Assembly (NCBI RefSeq): GCF_022808645.1
Contig: NZ_JAKZKT010000022.1
Coordinates: 1 to 64,000, forward strand
Length of the DNA: 64,000 nt
Direction of reading: 5' to 3'
Source: Bacillus litorisediminis
Lineage (GTDB): Bacteria; Bacillota; Bacilli; Bacillales; JC228
Position numbers and translations under genes: made by a program. The notes beneath the pieces were generated by a model. The model was not told the DNA's origin. It did not search any database and worked only from the letters and a program-made list of their open reading frames with translations. Positions 9,471 to 18,616 of this stretch are shown piece by piece. How positions within the stretch are numbered: the stretch's first letter is position 1; every line of letters begins with the position of its first letter.

Positions 9471-9840
9471 CTCCGCATTTTCTCTTTCCAGCTTCGAGGC
9501 TTAGATGCTTGATATGTCTATCTTCTGCATGGCAAAAACGCGCCATTACGAGGTTTGTCTTGTGCTTGTCGCCTCTAAACAAAGCCCCTCCGCTTTTCTT
9601 TGTCCAGCTTCGGGACTTAGAGGCTCGAGTCACAAGCCAATCCTCTGCGTGGCAAAAATCACGCCACTACGAGGCTGGTCTTGTTTGTCGCCTCTAAACA
9701 AAGCCCCTCCGCTTTTCTTTGTCTAGCTTTGGAGTCTAGCCCCTCGAGCACTTCAGCTCCTCCTTCAGAAGCAAGAAAAACGCTTCTTTGGAGGGGCCTC
9801 CAGTGCTTTTCGGGGCTGTTCAAGACTCCTCCGCTTTTCT
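9471..9840. repeat. Three tandem ~118-bp hairpin repeat units
   Basis: The sequence CTCCGC followed by a T-rich tract and TCCAGCTTCG or TCTAGCTTTG recurs at 9471, 9588 and 9707, and CTCCGCTTTTCT returns at 9829, giving periods of 117, 119 and 122 bases. The first two units are diverged copies sharing TGGCAAAAA, CGCCA, TACGAGG and GCCTCTAAACAAAGCCCC. Each can fold: GCGTGGC/GCCACT with CAAGCCA/TGGTCTTG in unit 2, and AGAAGC/GCTTCT with CTCC/GGAG in unit 3. This resembles hairpin repeats scattered through many Bacillus genomes. It occupies most of the 537-base gap between recN and spoIVB; no gene is credible there. Confidence 0.8.
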
Positions 9841-9932
9841 TACTATATCCAGTTATAATTGGGTGGGTCAAAGGCAACATTAAAAATGTAGCCATTCCAA
9901 ATTGTCATCTAAAGAAGCGAGGAGAGTGTGAA

Positions 9933-11216
9933 ATGAAACGTGAGATATTTAGAATAGCAACAGGAATTCTTCTCCTTGTTTCTTTACTAGCCCTTAACTT
10001 CTTTAAGCCCTTTCAAGAATATTTATCAGTTCCACAGCAATTAACCCTGTTTCAGGGAAGCGAAGAAACATTTACGGTTTCAGCCCCTGTTTCAGTAAAG
10101 CCTGCCTCTGATGATACCGTTTCTGTTTTCAAACAACAGAACCACTTAACTGTTCAAGGTAACCAACCAGGCACACAAGAGGTCGTCTTTGAATTAGCTG
10201 GTCTGCCCATTAAACGTGTGGGAGTCAATGTATTAAAGGATTTTAAAGTAATTCCTGGAGGACAATCAATAGGTGTAAAGCTTAATACACTCGGGGTATT
10301 AGTAGTCGGATACCATCAAGTCGATACAAATAAGGGGAAAGTATCGCCTGGTGAACTTGCAGGAATCCAAGTCGGTGATATTATAACCAAGATCAACGGT
10401 GAGAAAATTGAAAAAATGTCTGATGTTGCTCCTTATGTACAGGCTGCCGGGGAAAAGGGAAAACCATTGGAGTTAGAAATTAAAAGGGAAAAGGAAACGG
10501 TTAAGACTCAATTAATGCCGCTCCAAAATAAAGGTGAATCCAATTATAAATTGGGTCTTTATATTCGTGATTCAGCAGCGGGAATCGGAACGATGACTTT
10601 TTATGACCCTAAAACAAAGAAATATGGAGCACTTGGACATGTGATCTCAGATATGGATACAAAAAAACCAATTGTAGTTGAAGATGGTCAGATTGTCCGC
10701 TCTACTGTCACTTCGATTGAAAAAGGAAAAGGCGGAGACCCAGGGGAAAAGCACGCCAGATTTACGTCTGAACATCAAGTCATTGGTAATATTACTCGAA
10801 ACAGCCCATTTGGCATTTTTGGTAAATTAAACAATGATATTGAAAACGGAGTTATGGATAAAGCGATACCAGTGGCACTTTCTCACCAGGTAAAAGAAGG
10901 TCCTGCGAAAATTTTAACGGTAGTTGAAAATGATGAAGTTGAACTGTTTGACATAGAAATTGTAAGCACAATTCCACAAAAGTTTCCTGCAACGAAAGGG
11001 ATTGTCATTAAAGTAACTGATAAACGCTTGTTAGAAAAAACTGGCGGTATCGTACAGGGGATGAGCGGAAGTCCAATTATTCAGGATGGAAAGTTAGTCG
11101 GTGCTGTCACTCACGTTTTTGTAAATGACCCTTCAAGCGGGTATGGTGTTCATATTGAATGGATGCTGAATGAGGCAGGAATCAATATATATGAAAAAGA
11201 AGAAAAAGCAAGTTAA
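9933..11216 (+). CDS. spoIVB: SpoIVB serine peptidase (forespore signalling protease)
   Basis: A 427-residue S55-family protease made in the forespore. It is exported to the intermembrane space and cleaves SpoIVFA, triggering pro-sigma-K processing in the mother cell. An N-terminal membrane anchor (about 8-25) precedes a PDZ domain (about 110-185). The catalytic His is in [11 protein letters not shown] and the catalytic Ser in [16 protein letters not shown] at 9933 follows GCGAGGAGAG with normal spacing. The frame stays open upstream to 9681, but that stretch is repeat DNA. spo0A follows, as in all Bacillus. Confidence 0.96.
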   Translation: MKREIFRIATGILLLVSLLALNFFKPFQEYLSVPQQLTLFQGSEETFTVSAPVSVKPASDDTVSVFKQQNHLTVQGNQPGTQEVVFELAGLPIKRVGVNVLKDFKVIPGGQSIGVKLNTLGVLVVGYHQVDTNKGKVSPGELAGIQVGDIITKINGEKIEKMSDVAPYVQAAGEKGKPLELEIKREKETVKTQLMPLQNKGESNYKLGLYIRDSAAGIGTMTFYDPKTKKYGALGHVISDMDTKKPIVVEDGQIVRSTVTSIEKGKGGDPGEKHARFTSEHQVIGNITRNSPFGIFGKLNNDIENGVMDKAIPVALSHQVKEGPAKILTVVENDEVELFDIEIVSTIPQKFPATKGIVIKVTDKRLLEKTGGIVQGMSGSPIIQDGKLVGAVTHVFVNDPSSGYGVHIEWMLNEAGINIYEKEEKAS

Positions 11217-11243
11217 CAGGCGTTCAAGGCGCCTGTTTTTTTT
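11215..11243 (+). terminator. Rho-independent terminator after spoIVB
   Basis: ACAGGCG pairs perfectly with CGCCTGT around TTCAAGG, followed by eight T residues. It starts at the spoIVB stop codon. Confidence 0.9.
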
Positions 11244-11278
11244 GCCCAATAAAAGAGCATATGCATCCTTAGATAAAG

Positions 11279-11452
11279 ATTTTTCGACAATTACACATGA
11301 TAACAGGGTGTCAAATATCGAAATGGGTCGAAAATAGAAGAAAACAAGAGAAAAGAGGAGATTTAGACTATTTTTTAACATTTTTTCAAAAAAAGAAAGG
11401 ATTTTTTATTGCATTGTCGAAATTGTCAGTTAGAATAGAAATCAAGTGATAT
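11279..11452 (+). promoter_or_regulatory. spo0A control region with three Spo0A-box-like sites
   Basis: Sites similar to the 0A-box consensus TTTGTCGAAAA occur at 11281-11291 (reverse, reading ATTGTCGAAAA), 11324-11334 (TGGGTCGAAAA) and 11413-11423 (ATTGTCGAAAT). A sigma-H-like pair AAAGGATTT (11396-11404) and CGAAAT (about 11418) overlaps the last box. A sigma-A-like pair TTGTCA (11423-11428) and TGATAT (11447-11452) lies just before the gene. This layout recalls the dual promoter and autoregulatory boxes of B. subtilis spo0A. The promoter assignments are tentative; the boxes are clearer. Confidence 0.55.
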
Positions 11453-11480
11453 TTTTTGACAAAGTTGAGGAGGAACACAG

Positions 11481-12272
11481 TTGAAGAAGATTAAAGTTTG
11501 CATTGTGGATGATAATAGAGAGCTAGTAGGCTTAATTGAAGAATACGTCTCCGAACAGGAAGATATGGAAGTTGTGGGAGTTGCTAATAATGGCCAAGAC
11601 TGTCTGCAGCTTTTGGAAGAAACTGAAGTAGACGTTTTAGTATTAGATATTATAATGCCGCATTTAGATGGATTGGCTGTGTTAGAAAAGTTAAGAGAAA
11701 GTAAAAGATCACCATTCCCAAATGTCATTATGCTGACAGCTTTTGGCCAGGAGGATGTTACTAAAAAAGCGGTTGAATTAGGAGCGTCTTACTTTATTTT
11801 AAAACCATTTGATATGGATAACCTCACGAATCATATCCGCCAGGTTGCCTCCAAAATGAGTGTGAACATGAAAAAGTCAGTAGGACAATCAAGACCTTCT
11901 CAATCTGAATCAAAAGGTAAAAATTTAGAAGGAAGTATTACCAGCATTATTCATGAAATTGGAGTTCCAGCCCATATTAAAGGATATTTATACTTAAGAG
12001 AAGCAATTTCTATGGTTTATAACGATATTGAACTGCTTGGATCGATAACAAAGGTGTTATACCCAGATATTGCGAAAAAATATAATACAACAGCAAGCCG
12101 TGTAGAACGGGCTATTCGGCATGCCATTGAAGTGGCTTGGAGCAGAGGAAATATTGATTCGATTTCATCTTTGTTTGGCTACACAGTAAGTATGTCTAAA
12201 GCCAAGCCAACTAATTCCGAGTTTATTGCAATGGTAGCAGATAAGCTTCGCCTCGAACATAAGGCTTCTTGA
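11481..12272 (+). CDS. spo0A: Sporulation master regulator Spo0A
   Basis: A 263-residue response regulator that decides entry into sporulation. The receiver domain (1-120) has the acidic pair VDD at 10-11, the phosphorylated Asp at 56 ([11 protein letters not shown]) and the switch Lys in YFILKPFD. The C-terminal Spo0A DNA-binding domain carries the recognition region [22 protein letters not shown] at 11481 follows AGGAGG at ideal spacing. It is transcribed on its own from the box-containing region upstream and marks the organism as an endospore former. Confidence 0.98.
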   Translation: MKKIKVCIVDDNRELVGLIEEYVSEQEDMEVVGVANNGQDCLQLLEETEVDVLVLDIIMPHLDGLAVLEKLRESKRSPFPNVIMLTAFGQEDVTKKAVELGASYFILKPFDMDNLTNHIRQVASKMSVNMKKSVGQSRPSQSESKGKNLEGSITSIIHEIGVPAHIKGYLYLREAISMVYNDIELLGSITKVLYPDIAKKYNTTASRVERAIRHAIEVAWSRGNIDSISSLFGYTVSMSKAKPTNSEFIAMVADKLRLEHKAS

Positions 12273-12326
12273 ATTGATTTCCAGTGAAATAAACTCTGCT
12301 AATCAGTTTATATGGAGTTGACGTGT

Positions 12327-12406
12327 AAGGTCTTTTCCTCTCATCATTATCTAGAATAAGTAATGTTGAACTTTCTAGGTTGATGCAGGTGGATCAGACC
12401 TTTTTT
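12327..12406 (+). terminator. Long branched or imperfect hairpin with U-run after spo0A
   Basis: AAGGTCT (12327-12333) pairs with AGACCTT (12396-12402), TCC with GGA, CATC with GATG, and CTAGAA (12351-12356) with TTCTAG (12373-12378). A run of T follows at once. This gives a nested stem of about 76 bases, much longer than a usual terminator. It may end the spo0A transcript or act as a leader for the next gene. Confidence 0.55.
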
Positions 12407-12450
12407 ACTGTACTACTTTTTCGTATGACGGATACATGAGGAGGTGGAGC

Positions 12451-13185
12451 ATGACGCTTATTTTTGCGCATAGGGGATCAAGTAAGTCGGAACCCGAAAA
12501 TACAATGCCTGCTTTTAAAAAGGCATTAAAAGACGGAGCAGATGGGATTGAATTAGATGTACAGTTGACCAAGGATGGAGAAGTTGTTGTTATACATGAC
12601 GAAAAAGTAGATCGGACCACAAACGGAAAGGGCTATGTAAAAGATTATTCTTTACAGGAATTACAGAAGCTCCATGTAAAAAGTCAGTTTCCCGTTTTAC
12701 ATAAGGTGACAATCCCCACTTTGATCGAAGTCTTTGAATGGTTAAGCAGAAATAATTTGCTCGTTAATATCGAATTAAAAAATGGGGTGTTCCTGTATCA
12801 TTCTTTGGAGGAAAAAGTGATACAGCTGATTCGGCTGTACCGTTATGAACAAAGGGTCATTCTTTCCTCGTTTAATCATTATAGTATCGTCCATTGCTAT
12901 CAGTTAGCTCCAGATATTGAAACTGCGCCGATTTATAAAAGCGGTATTTATATGCCCTGGGTCTATGCTCAAAGCATCCGTGCCAGAGGATTACATCCCC
13001 ACTACTTAGCAGCACCAGATTTGATGGTTAAAGAAAGTTTAAAAAATGGAGTCTCCGTTCGCCCTTGGACTGTTAATAAAGAAAAAGATATAAAACGTTT
13101 GCTTGCAATCGGATGTTCAGCCATTATTACGGATTACCCTAAAAAAGCAGTTGAATACCGAAACCAAATAAAAAAACTTTTATAA
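12451..13185 (+). CDS. Glycerophosphodiester phosphodiesterase (YqiK type)
   Basis: A 244-residue GDPD-family enzyme with a TIM-barrel fold that would hydrolyse glycerophosphodiesters to sn-glycerol 3-phosphate and an alcohol. FAHRGSSKSEPENTMPAF near the N-terminus carries the catalytic His/Arg and metal-binding Glu. ELDVQLTKDGEVVVIHDEKV supplies the other Glu/Asp ligands and the second catalytic His, and VRPWTVNKEKDIKRL is the conserved C-terminal motif. ATG at 12451 follows GAGGAGGTGG; an in-frame ATG at 12436 lies in front of that RBS and is unlikely. No signal peptide, so probably cytosolic. Confidence 0.92.
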   Translation: MTLIFAHRGSSKSEPENTMPAFKKALKDGADGIELDVQLTKDGEVVVIHDEKVDRTTNGKGYVKDYSLQELQKLHVKSQFPVLHKVTIPTLIEVFEWLSRNNLLVNIELKNGVFLYHSLEEKVIQLIRLYRYEQRVILSSFNHYSIVHCYQLAPDIETAPIYKSGIYMPWVYAQSIRARGLHPHYLAAPDLMVKESLKNGVSVRPWTVNKEKDIKRLLAIGCSAIITDYPKKAVEYRNQIKKLL

Positions 13186-13191
13186 ATCGCC

Positions 13192-13232
13192 ATAAATAAA
13201 AAACGACCCTGACAGATGGGTCGTTTTCCCTT
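13192..13232. terminator. Bidirectional terminator between two convergent genes
   Basis: AAACGACCC pairs with GGGTCGTTT around TGACAGAT. T residues follow on the plus strand and an A-run precedes it, so it can stop transcription of the phosphodiesterase gene and of the minus-strand DUF2627 gene. Confidence 0.85.
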
Positions 13233-13240
13233 TTTCATTG

Positions 13241-13471
13241 TTATCGGAAACGGTTTTGAACTTTTCGATTTTTTTTATCGCGTCGAAAGATGAAACCTGC
13301 AATAAAGCCAATACCACCTACTGTAAGGATGAGTCCTAATAAAAATTGGAGCCATAGAAAGGGAATCGGTTCGTGTAATATCGCGAAAACCGTATCTCGC
13401 ATCCATTTGATTCCAACCCCAGCCAAAATCCCAGGAATCACTAAAATGATTAAAGCCACGATTCGGTCCAT
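13241..13471 (-). CDS. DUF2627 small membrane protein (YqzF-like)
   Basis: A 76-residue protein with two hydrophobic helices: VALIILVIPGILAGVGIKWM and then PFLWLQFLLGLILTVGGIGF, followed by a basic tail FRRDKKNRKVQNRF. This matches the DUF2627 family of Bacillaceae, whose function is unknown. The start is the ATG at 13471 on the minus strand, giving MDRIVALIIL, with GAGGAG 6-7 bases upstream. The frame is open 24 codons further but without support. It lies opposite bkdR, as in B. subtilis. Confidence 0.85.
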   Translation of the reverse strand: MDRIVALIILVIPGILAGVGIKWMRDTVFAILHEPIPFLWLQFLLGLILTVGGIGFIAGFIFRRDKKNRKVQNRFR

Positions 13472-13707
13472 TTTATATCTCCTCATATGTAAAGCTTTAG
13501 CTAAAATGCCTATTCGCTGGTTATCAGACATGTTAATAAACAATGCTGTTTAACAGTCTGGATTTAAAATCTTTAATACATTTTTTAGCCAAGTTTTCTT
13601 TCATCTTATCATAGGAAGGGTGAAAAATCATTTGTAAACTTTTTGTCTTTTCATTAAAATGAAGGATATGAAAGAATTTGCAAACCTTAATAAAGGTGTG
13701 AAAGAAT

Positions 13708-15768
13708 TTGCAGAACGTTATGATTGTTGGAGCTGGAAAGGGTGGAACTGAACTTCTTAAGATTTTGCATGAGACTGAAATTTTTACAGTAGCGGCGGTC
13801 ATTGATGTGAATCGCGATGCTCCTGGAATGGTTTTAGCCCGTCAGCTTGATATCCCGGTTTTTTCAGACTGGCGCCCACATTTAACAAGTAAAATTGATA
13901 TTGTGGTCGAAGTAACCGGGAAAGAGGACGTTTTTAATGAAATACGAGAAAAACGCAGTAAAGAAACAGTTGTCATTCCGGGAAGTGTAGCCTTTATTAT
14001 CACGAAATTAATCAATGAAAAAAAGGATTTAATTCAGCAGTTACAGCATGAATCCGATTTACGGGATTTGATATTTAATTCAACCAATGATGGAATGATC
14101 GTCATTGATGTTGATTCGAGGATTGTCCTATATAATAAAAGTGCCGAGAAAATGGTTGGAGTCAAAAAAGAGGATGCCCTCGGCGTACCTATTCAGAACG
14201 TAATACCAGACAGCGGACTGCCTAGAATATTAACTACCAAGAAGAGCGAAGTAAACAAGGAACAAGTTTTACAAAACGGACTCAAAATCATCACTACCAG
14301 AATTCCAATGATTGATTCTCAAGGAAAGTTATATGGAGCGTTTGCTGTATTTAAAAACATAACTGAGGTTGTTCATTTAGCAGAAGAAATCACAAACTTA
14401 AAAGAAGTTCAAACGATGCTTGAAGCCATTATTCTCTCGAGCGATGAAGCTATTTCAGTGGTAGATGAACAGGGAAAAGGAATTCTTATTAATCCGGCCT
14501 ATACCAGGCTTACGGGGTTATCGAAAGAACAAGTGATTGGCCAGCCGGCCACGGCAGATATTTCAGAAGGGGAAAGCATGCATCTTAAAGTCTTGCAAAC
14601 GCGAAAACCGATTCGCGGAACAAAGATGAAGGTCGGCCCAGGAAAAAAAGAAGTGGTTGTTAATGTCGCTCCTATAATCGTTGACGGAAAGTTAAAGGGC
14701 AGTGTTGGTGTTATTCATGACATGTCCGAAATTCAGGCATTAACCAATGAATTAAATAAGGCAAAGCAAATCATTCGCTCATTGGAAGCCAAATATACGT
14801 TTGATGATATAATTGGACAATCGGAAGAAATGCAAATTGCGATTGAACAGGCAAAATTGGCGGCACGAACACCAATTACCATCCTCCTGAGAGGGGAATC
14901 AGGAACCGGGAAAGAGTTATTTGCCCATGCTATACATAATGATAGTAACCGCAAATTTAATAAATTTGTAAGAGTAAATTGTGCAGCGATTTCTGAGTCA
15001 TTGCTTGAGAGTGAACTTTTTGGCTATGAGGAAGGGGCCTTTTCAGGAGCGAAAAGGGGAGGCAAGAAAGGTCTTTTTGAGGAGGCTCATAACGGGAGTA
15101 TTTTTTTAGACGAAATCGGTGAATTATCCTTAAATACACAAGCGAAACTATTAAGAGTCCTTCAAGAGCATGAAATTATTCGAGTGGGGGGTACAAAGCC
15201 CATCCCAATTAATGTCCGTGTCATTGCTGCCACTAATCTCAATTTAGAAAAAGGGATGGCTGATGGCAGATTTCGGGAAGATTTATATTACCGGCTTAAT
15301 CGAATGCCTATTCATATCCCGCCTTTACACCAAAGGAAACAAGATATTCCTTTACTGTGTGAGCGGCTATTACAAAAAATCAATCAGGAATACGGACGAA
15401 ATATTGAAAATGTGAGTGAAGCGGCACTAGACAAGCTCATGGAGTATAACTGGCCAGGGAATGTCAGAGAGTTAGAAAATGTATTAGGACGAGCGGTTAT
15501 TTTTATGAAATTTCACGAGAAAGTCCTGAAAGCATCTCATATCCCGACATTAGGAAACAAAGAAACAACTGCTTTCCATTCAGGTATAAACGGTGAATCA
15601 GCTGGCCAAAAAAATAAAAAATTAATCGATCTTTTAGATCAATATGAGAAAATGGTTGTTTTAGAGCGTCTGGAAAAATGTAATGGCAATAAAACAGCCT
15701 GTGCCAAATCGTTAGGCATTTCAATCAGAAATTTATATTACAAGTTAGAGAAATGGGAGCTTGAATAA
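13708..15768 (+). CDS. bkdR: Sigma-54-dependent activator BkdR
   Basis: A 686-residue enhancer-binding protein. The N-terminus is a Rossmann-like segment ([16 protein letters not shown]). Two PAS domains follow (about 115-220 and 235-345), then the sigma-54 AAA+ domain with Walker [16 protein letters not shown], the sigma-54 contact loop [10 protein letters not shown] (S in place of the usual T), and [11 protein letters not shown]. It ends with a Fis-type helix-turn-helix ([20 protein letters not shown]). It should activate the -24/-12 promoter just downstream in response to branched-chain amino or oxo acids. TTG at 13708 follows AAAGGTG; ATG at 13720 is an alternative. Confidence 0.93.
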   Translation: MQNVMIVGAGKGGTELLKILHETEIFTVAAVIDVNRDAPGMVLARQLDIPVFSDWRPHLTSKIDIVVEVTGKEDVFNEIREKRSKETVVIPGSVAFIITKLINEKKDLIQQLQHESDLRDLIFNSTNDGMIVIDVDSRIVLYNKSAEKMVGVKKEDALGVPIQNVIPDSGLPRILTTKKSEVNKEQVLQNGLKIITTRIPMIDSQGKLYGAFAVFKNITEVVHLAEEITNLKEVQTMLEAIILSSDEAISVVDEQGKGILINPAYTRLTGLSKEQVIGQPATADISEGESMHLKVLQTRKPIRGTKMKVGPGKKEVVVNVAPIIVDGKLKGSVGVIHDMSEIQALTNELNKAKQIIRSLEAKYTFDDIIGQSEEMQIAIEQAKLAARTPITILLRGESGTGKELFAHAIHNDSNRKFNKFVRVNCAAISESLLESELFGYEEGAFSGAKRGGKKGLFEEAHNGSIFLDEIGELSLNTQAKLLRVLQEHEIIRVGGTKPIPINVRVIAATNLNLEKGMADGRFREDLYYRLNRMPIHIPPLHQRKQDIPLLCERLLQKINQEYGRNIENVSEAALDKLMEYNWPGNVRELENVLGRAVIFMKFHEKVLKASHIPTLGNKETTAFHSGINGESAGQKNKKLIDLLDQYEKMVVLERLEKCNGNKTACAKSLGISIRNLYYKLEKWELE

Positions 15769-15793
15769 TTTTGCCTGCAATTCATTTCATGGT

Positions 15794-15841
15794 ATGCAAA
15801 AAAATGCATGATTTGAAATAATTAAAATGAAGCGCTTTCAT
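15794..15841 (+). promoter_or_regulatory. Candidate BkdR upstream site and degenerate cre
   Basis: ATGCA-N6-TGCAT (15794-15809) is a perfect dyad extended by TTTCATG on the left and CATG plus TGAAA on the right. It lies about 45 bases upstream of the -24 box, suiting a binding site for an enhancer protein. ATGAAGCGCTTTCAT (15827-15841) resembles a CcpA cre site with one base missing from the left arm. Both are inferred from sequence only. Confidence 0.45.
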
Positions 15842-15850
15842 TTTTAGCGG

Positions 15851-15867
15851 TTGGCACGAAACTTGCA
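15851..15867 (+). promoter_or_regulatory. Sigma-54 (-24/-12) promoter of the bkd operon
   Basis: TTGGCACGAAACTTGCA is a full match to the sigma-54 consensus TGGCAC-N5-TTGCA, with the invariant GG (15853-15854) and GC (15865-15866) separated by exactly ten bases. It lies 140 bases upstream of bcd and directly after the sigma-54 activator gene. Confidence 0.95.
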
Positions 15868-16006
15868 ATAAAATATACGCAGAGAATTTTTTTATGAAGT
15901 TTTTCGTTTCATAAACGATTTCCTCGGGCAAAAGGATCATTCTAACAAACTGTACTATGTTTGTTTAGATAAAAATCAGGACACACAGATTGAAGGAGGA
16001 ATTTGC

Positions 16007-17104
16007 ATGGAAATTTTTAAGTATATGGAAAAGTATGATTACGAACAATTGGTATTTTGTCAGGATCAAGCGTCAGGATTAAAAGCCATTATAGCTATTC
16101 ATGATACAACATTAGGCCCTGCTCTTGGCGGAACAAGAATGTGGACGTATGAAAATGAAGAGGCAGCAATTATTGATGCGCTTCGGCTCGCAAAAGGAAT
16201 GACTTACAAAAACGCTGCTGCGGGATTAAATTTGGGCGGCGGTAAAACAGTTATCATAGGTGATCCAAGAAAAGATAAAAATGAAGAAATGTTTCGGGCT
16301 TTTGGAAGATTCATACAAGGTTTAAATGGCCGTTATATTACAGCTGAGGACGTAGGAACAACTGTTGAAGATATGGATTTAATCCATGAGGAAACTGATT
16401 TTGTTACGGGCATATCACCTGCTTTTGGTTCATCCGGCAATCCATCACCTGTGACAGCATATGGTGTCTATCGCGGAATGAAGGCTGCTGCTAAAGAAGC
16501 TTTTGGTTCAGACTCGTTAGAAGGAAAAGTGGTAGCTGTTCAAGGCGTGGGAAATGTCGCCTACACATTATGTAAATATTTACATGAAGAAGGGGCTCAG
16601 CTGATTGTAACGGATATCCATAAAGATGCAGTTCAACGAGCAGTTGAAAATTTTGGAGCTAAAGCAGTTGATCCAAATGAAATTTATTCAGTTGAATGCG
16701 ATATTTTTGCCCCATGTGCATTAGGAGCCATTATTAATGATGAAACAATCCCGCAATTAAAAACAAAGGTTATTGCAGGAGCTGCTAATAATCAATTGAA
16801 AGAGACCCGCCATGGAGACATGATTCATGAAATGGGGATTGTGTATGCGCCAGATTATGTTATCAATGCGGGCGGTGTCATCAATGTGGCTGACGAACTT
16901 TATGGGTATAACCACGAACGTGCGATGAAAAAGGTAGAGCAAATTTATAACAATATAGAAAAAGTATTTGAAATATCAAAACGTGATAACATCCCAACTT
17001 ATATGGCTGCTGACCGTATGGCAGAAGAACGGATTGAAAAACTGAAAAAGTCAAGATCAACCTTTCTGCAAAATGGTCAACATATTTTAAGCAGACGGAA
17101 GTAG
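16007..17104 (+). CDS. bcd: Leucine dehydrogenase
   Basis: A 365-residue NAD-dependent branched-chain amino acid dehydrogenase that deaminates leucine, isoleucine and valine to 2-oxo acids. The Glu/Leu/Phe/Val dehydrogenase core is clear: [20 protein letters not shown], the catalytic Lys region [15 protein letters not shown] near residue 75, and the nucleotide-binding [17 protein letters not shown] near 180. ATG at 16007 follows GAAGGAGGA. It is the first gene of the sigma-54 operon. In B. subtilis ptb precedes it and buk follows it; both are missing here. Confidence 0.96.
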   Translation: MEIFKYMEKYDYEQLVFCQDQASGLKAIIAIHDTTLGPALGGTRMWTYENEEAAIIDALRLAKGMTYKNAAAGLNLGGGKTVIIGDPRKDKNEEMFRAFGRFIQGLNGRYITAEDVGTTVEDMDLIHEETDFVTGISPAFGSSGNPSPVTAYGVYRGMKAAAKEAFGSDSLEGKVVAVQGVGNVAYTLCKYLHEEGAQLIVTDIHKDAVQRAVENFGAKAVDPNEIYSVECDIFAPCALGAIINDETIPQLKTKVIAGAANNQLKETRHGDMIHEMGIVYAPDYVINAGGVINVADELYGYNHERAMKKVEQIYNNIEKVFEISKRDNIPTYMAADRMAEERIEKLKKSRSTFLQNGQHILSRRK

Positions 17105-17166
17105 GACTAGGCAAGGTCCCATTGCCGAGAGAATGAAGCACGTTATTTTTAAGGAGAGTGATAATA

Positions 17167-18588
17167 GTGGCTACAGAATATGATCTTGTGATTTTAGGCG
17201 GAGGGACTGGCGGTTATGTTGCGGCAATTCGTGCTTCACAGCTCGGTTTAAAAACAGCAATTGTGGAGAAAGGGAAGCTCGGTGGAACGTGCCTGCATAA
17301 AGGCTGTATCCCTTCTAAAGCACTTTTAAGGAGTGCTGAAGTTTATCGCACAGCTAGAGAAGGCGATAAATTTGGGGTTGAAATAAATACTGTGACACTA
17401 AACTTTGCCAAGGTACAAGAAAGAAAGGCTTCAATTGTTTCCCAGCTTTATAAAGGAGTTCAGCACCTGATGAAACAGGGGAAAATTGATGTGTATCAAG
17501 GTTTTGGAAGAATTCTCGGTCCTTCTATATTTTCTCCAATGCCAGGATCGATTTCGGTTGAATATGAAGAGGGAAAAGAAAGTGAAATTTTAATTCCTAA
17601 AAATGTAATTATTGCAACTGGTTCAAGGCCGAGAACTCTCCAGGGACTTGAAGCTGACCATGAATATGTGCTTACTTCAGATGAAGCGCTTGAACTCGAA
17701 CAATTGCCAAAATCTATTATCATTGTTGGAGGCGGTGTAATCGGGATCGAATGGGCATCGATGCTTCACGATTTTGGGGTTAAGGTTACTGTTCTGGAGT
17801 ATGATGATCGCATTATACCAACTGAAGACGAAGAAATATCAAAAGAAATGCACAGGTTAATGAAGAAAAAAGGCGTTCATATCATTACAAAAGCGAAAGT
17901 CCTTCCTGAAACGCTTATTAAAGATAACGGAGTTCGAATTGATGCGGAAGTAAAAGGAGAGCAACATACTTTTACAGCGGAAAAGATCCTCGTTTCAGTC
18001 GGAAGAGAAGCAAATGTAAATGGAATTGGACTAGAGAATACAGAAATTAAGGTTGAAAAAGGTGTTATTGTAACGAATTCTTTTTATCAGACGAAAGAAT
18101 CTCATATTTATGCTATCGGTGATTGTATTGGCGGCCTTCAGCTCGCCCATGTAGCCAGTCATGAAGGTATTGTGGCAGTTGAGCATATCGCTGGGAAATC
18201 ACCTGATCCTTTAAATTATAATCTTATTTCAAAATGTATATATAGCAGTCCAGAGGTTGCTTCTGTTGGTCTCACTGAGCAACAGGCTAAGGACCAAAAC
18301 TATAATATAAAAGTAGGGAAATTTTCTTTCAGAGCCATCGGAAAAGCTTTGGTTTTCGGTGAATCTGACGGTTTTGTCAAAATTATAGCCGATCAGGATA
18401 CAGACGATATTCTCGGTGTTCATATGATTGGGCCACATGTTACCGATATGATTTCAGAGGCTGGATTAGCTAAAGTACTAGATGCGACGCCTTGGGAGGT
18501 TGCTCATACGATTCATCCTCATCCAACCCTATCAGAAGCAATTGCCGAAGCTGCTTTGGCTGTAGATGGCTTAGCACTGCATGCTTAA
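17167..18588 (+). CDS. lpdV: Branched-chain 2-oxo acid dehydrogenase, E3 (dihydrolipoyl dehydrogenase)
   Basis: FAD flavoprotein that reoxidises the lipoyl group of BkdB with NAD. FAD-binding LVILGGGTGGYVAAIRA, the redox disulfide GGTCLHKGCIPSKAL near 40, NAD-binding SIIIVGGGVIGIEWAS near 180, and the C-terminal active-site HTIHPHPTLSEA are all present. GTG at 17167 (473 residues, MATEYDLV) matches the family start and lies 10 bases after AAGGAG; an in-frame GTG at 17158 is too close to that RBS. Directly follows bcd with 62 bases between. Confidence 0.95.
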   Translation: MATEYDLVILGGGTGGYVAAIRASQLGLKTAIVEKGKLGGTCLHKGCIPSKALLRSAEVYRTAREGDKFGVEINTVTLNFAKVQERKASIVSQLYKGVQHLMKQGKIDVYQGFGRILGPSIFSPMPGSISVEYEEGKESEILIPKNVIIATGSRPRTLQGLEADHEYVLTSDEALELEQLPKSIIIVGGGVIGIEWASMLHDFGVKVTVLEYDDRIIPTEDEEISKEMHRLMKKKGVHIITKAKVLPETLIKDNGVRIDAEVKGEQHTFTAEKILVSVGREANVNGIGLENTEIKVEKGVIVTNSFYQTKESHIYAIGDCIGGLQLAHVASHEGIVAVEHIAGKSPDPLNYNLISKCIYSSPEVASVGLTEQQAKDQNYNIKVGKFSFRAIGKALVFGESDGFVKIIADQDTDDILGVHMIGPHVTDMISEAGLAKVLDATPWEVAHTIHPHPTLSEAIAEAALAVDGLALHA

Positions 18589-18616
18589 ATTTCATTTAAT
18601 AAAGGGGGTAATTCGA

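Noticed and set aside
9505-9895. Overlapping ORFs of 62-78 codons on both strands between recN and spoIVB
   Set aside because: They lie wholly inside the tandem hairpin repeats, lack ribosome-binding sites, and overlap each other in several frames; the upstream extension of spoIVB to 9681 is rejected for the same reason.
13472-13543. 24-codon extension of the DUF2627 protein
   Set aside because: No RBS; the ATG at 13471 has GAGGAG upstream and gives the family start.
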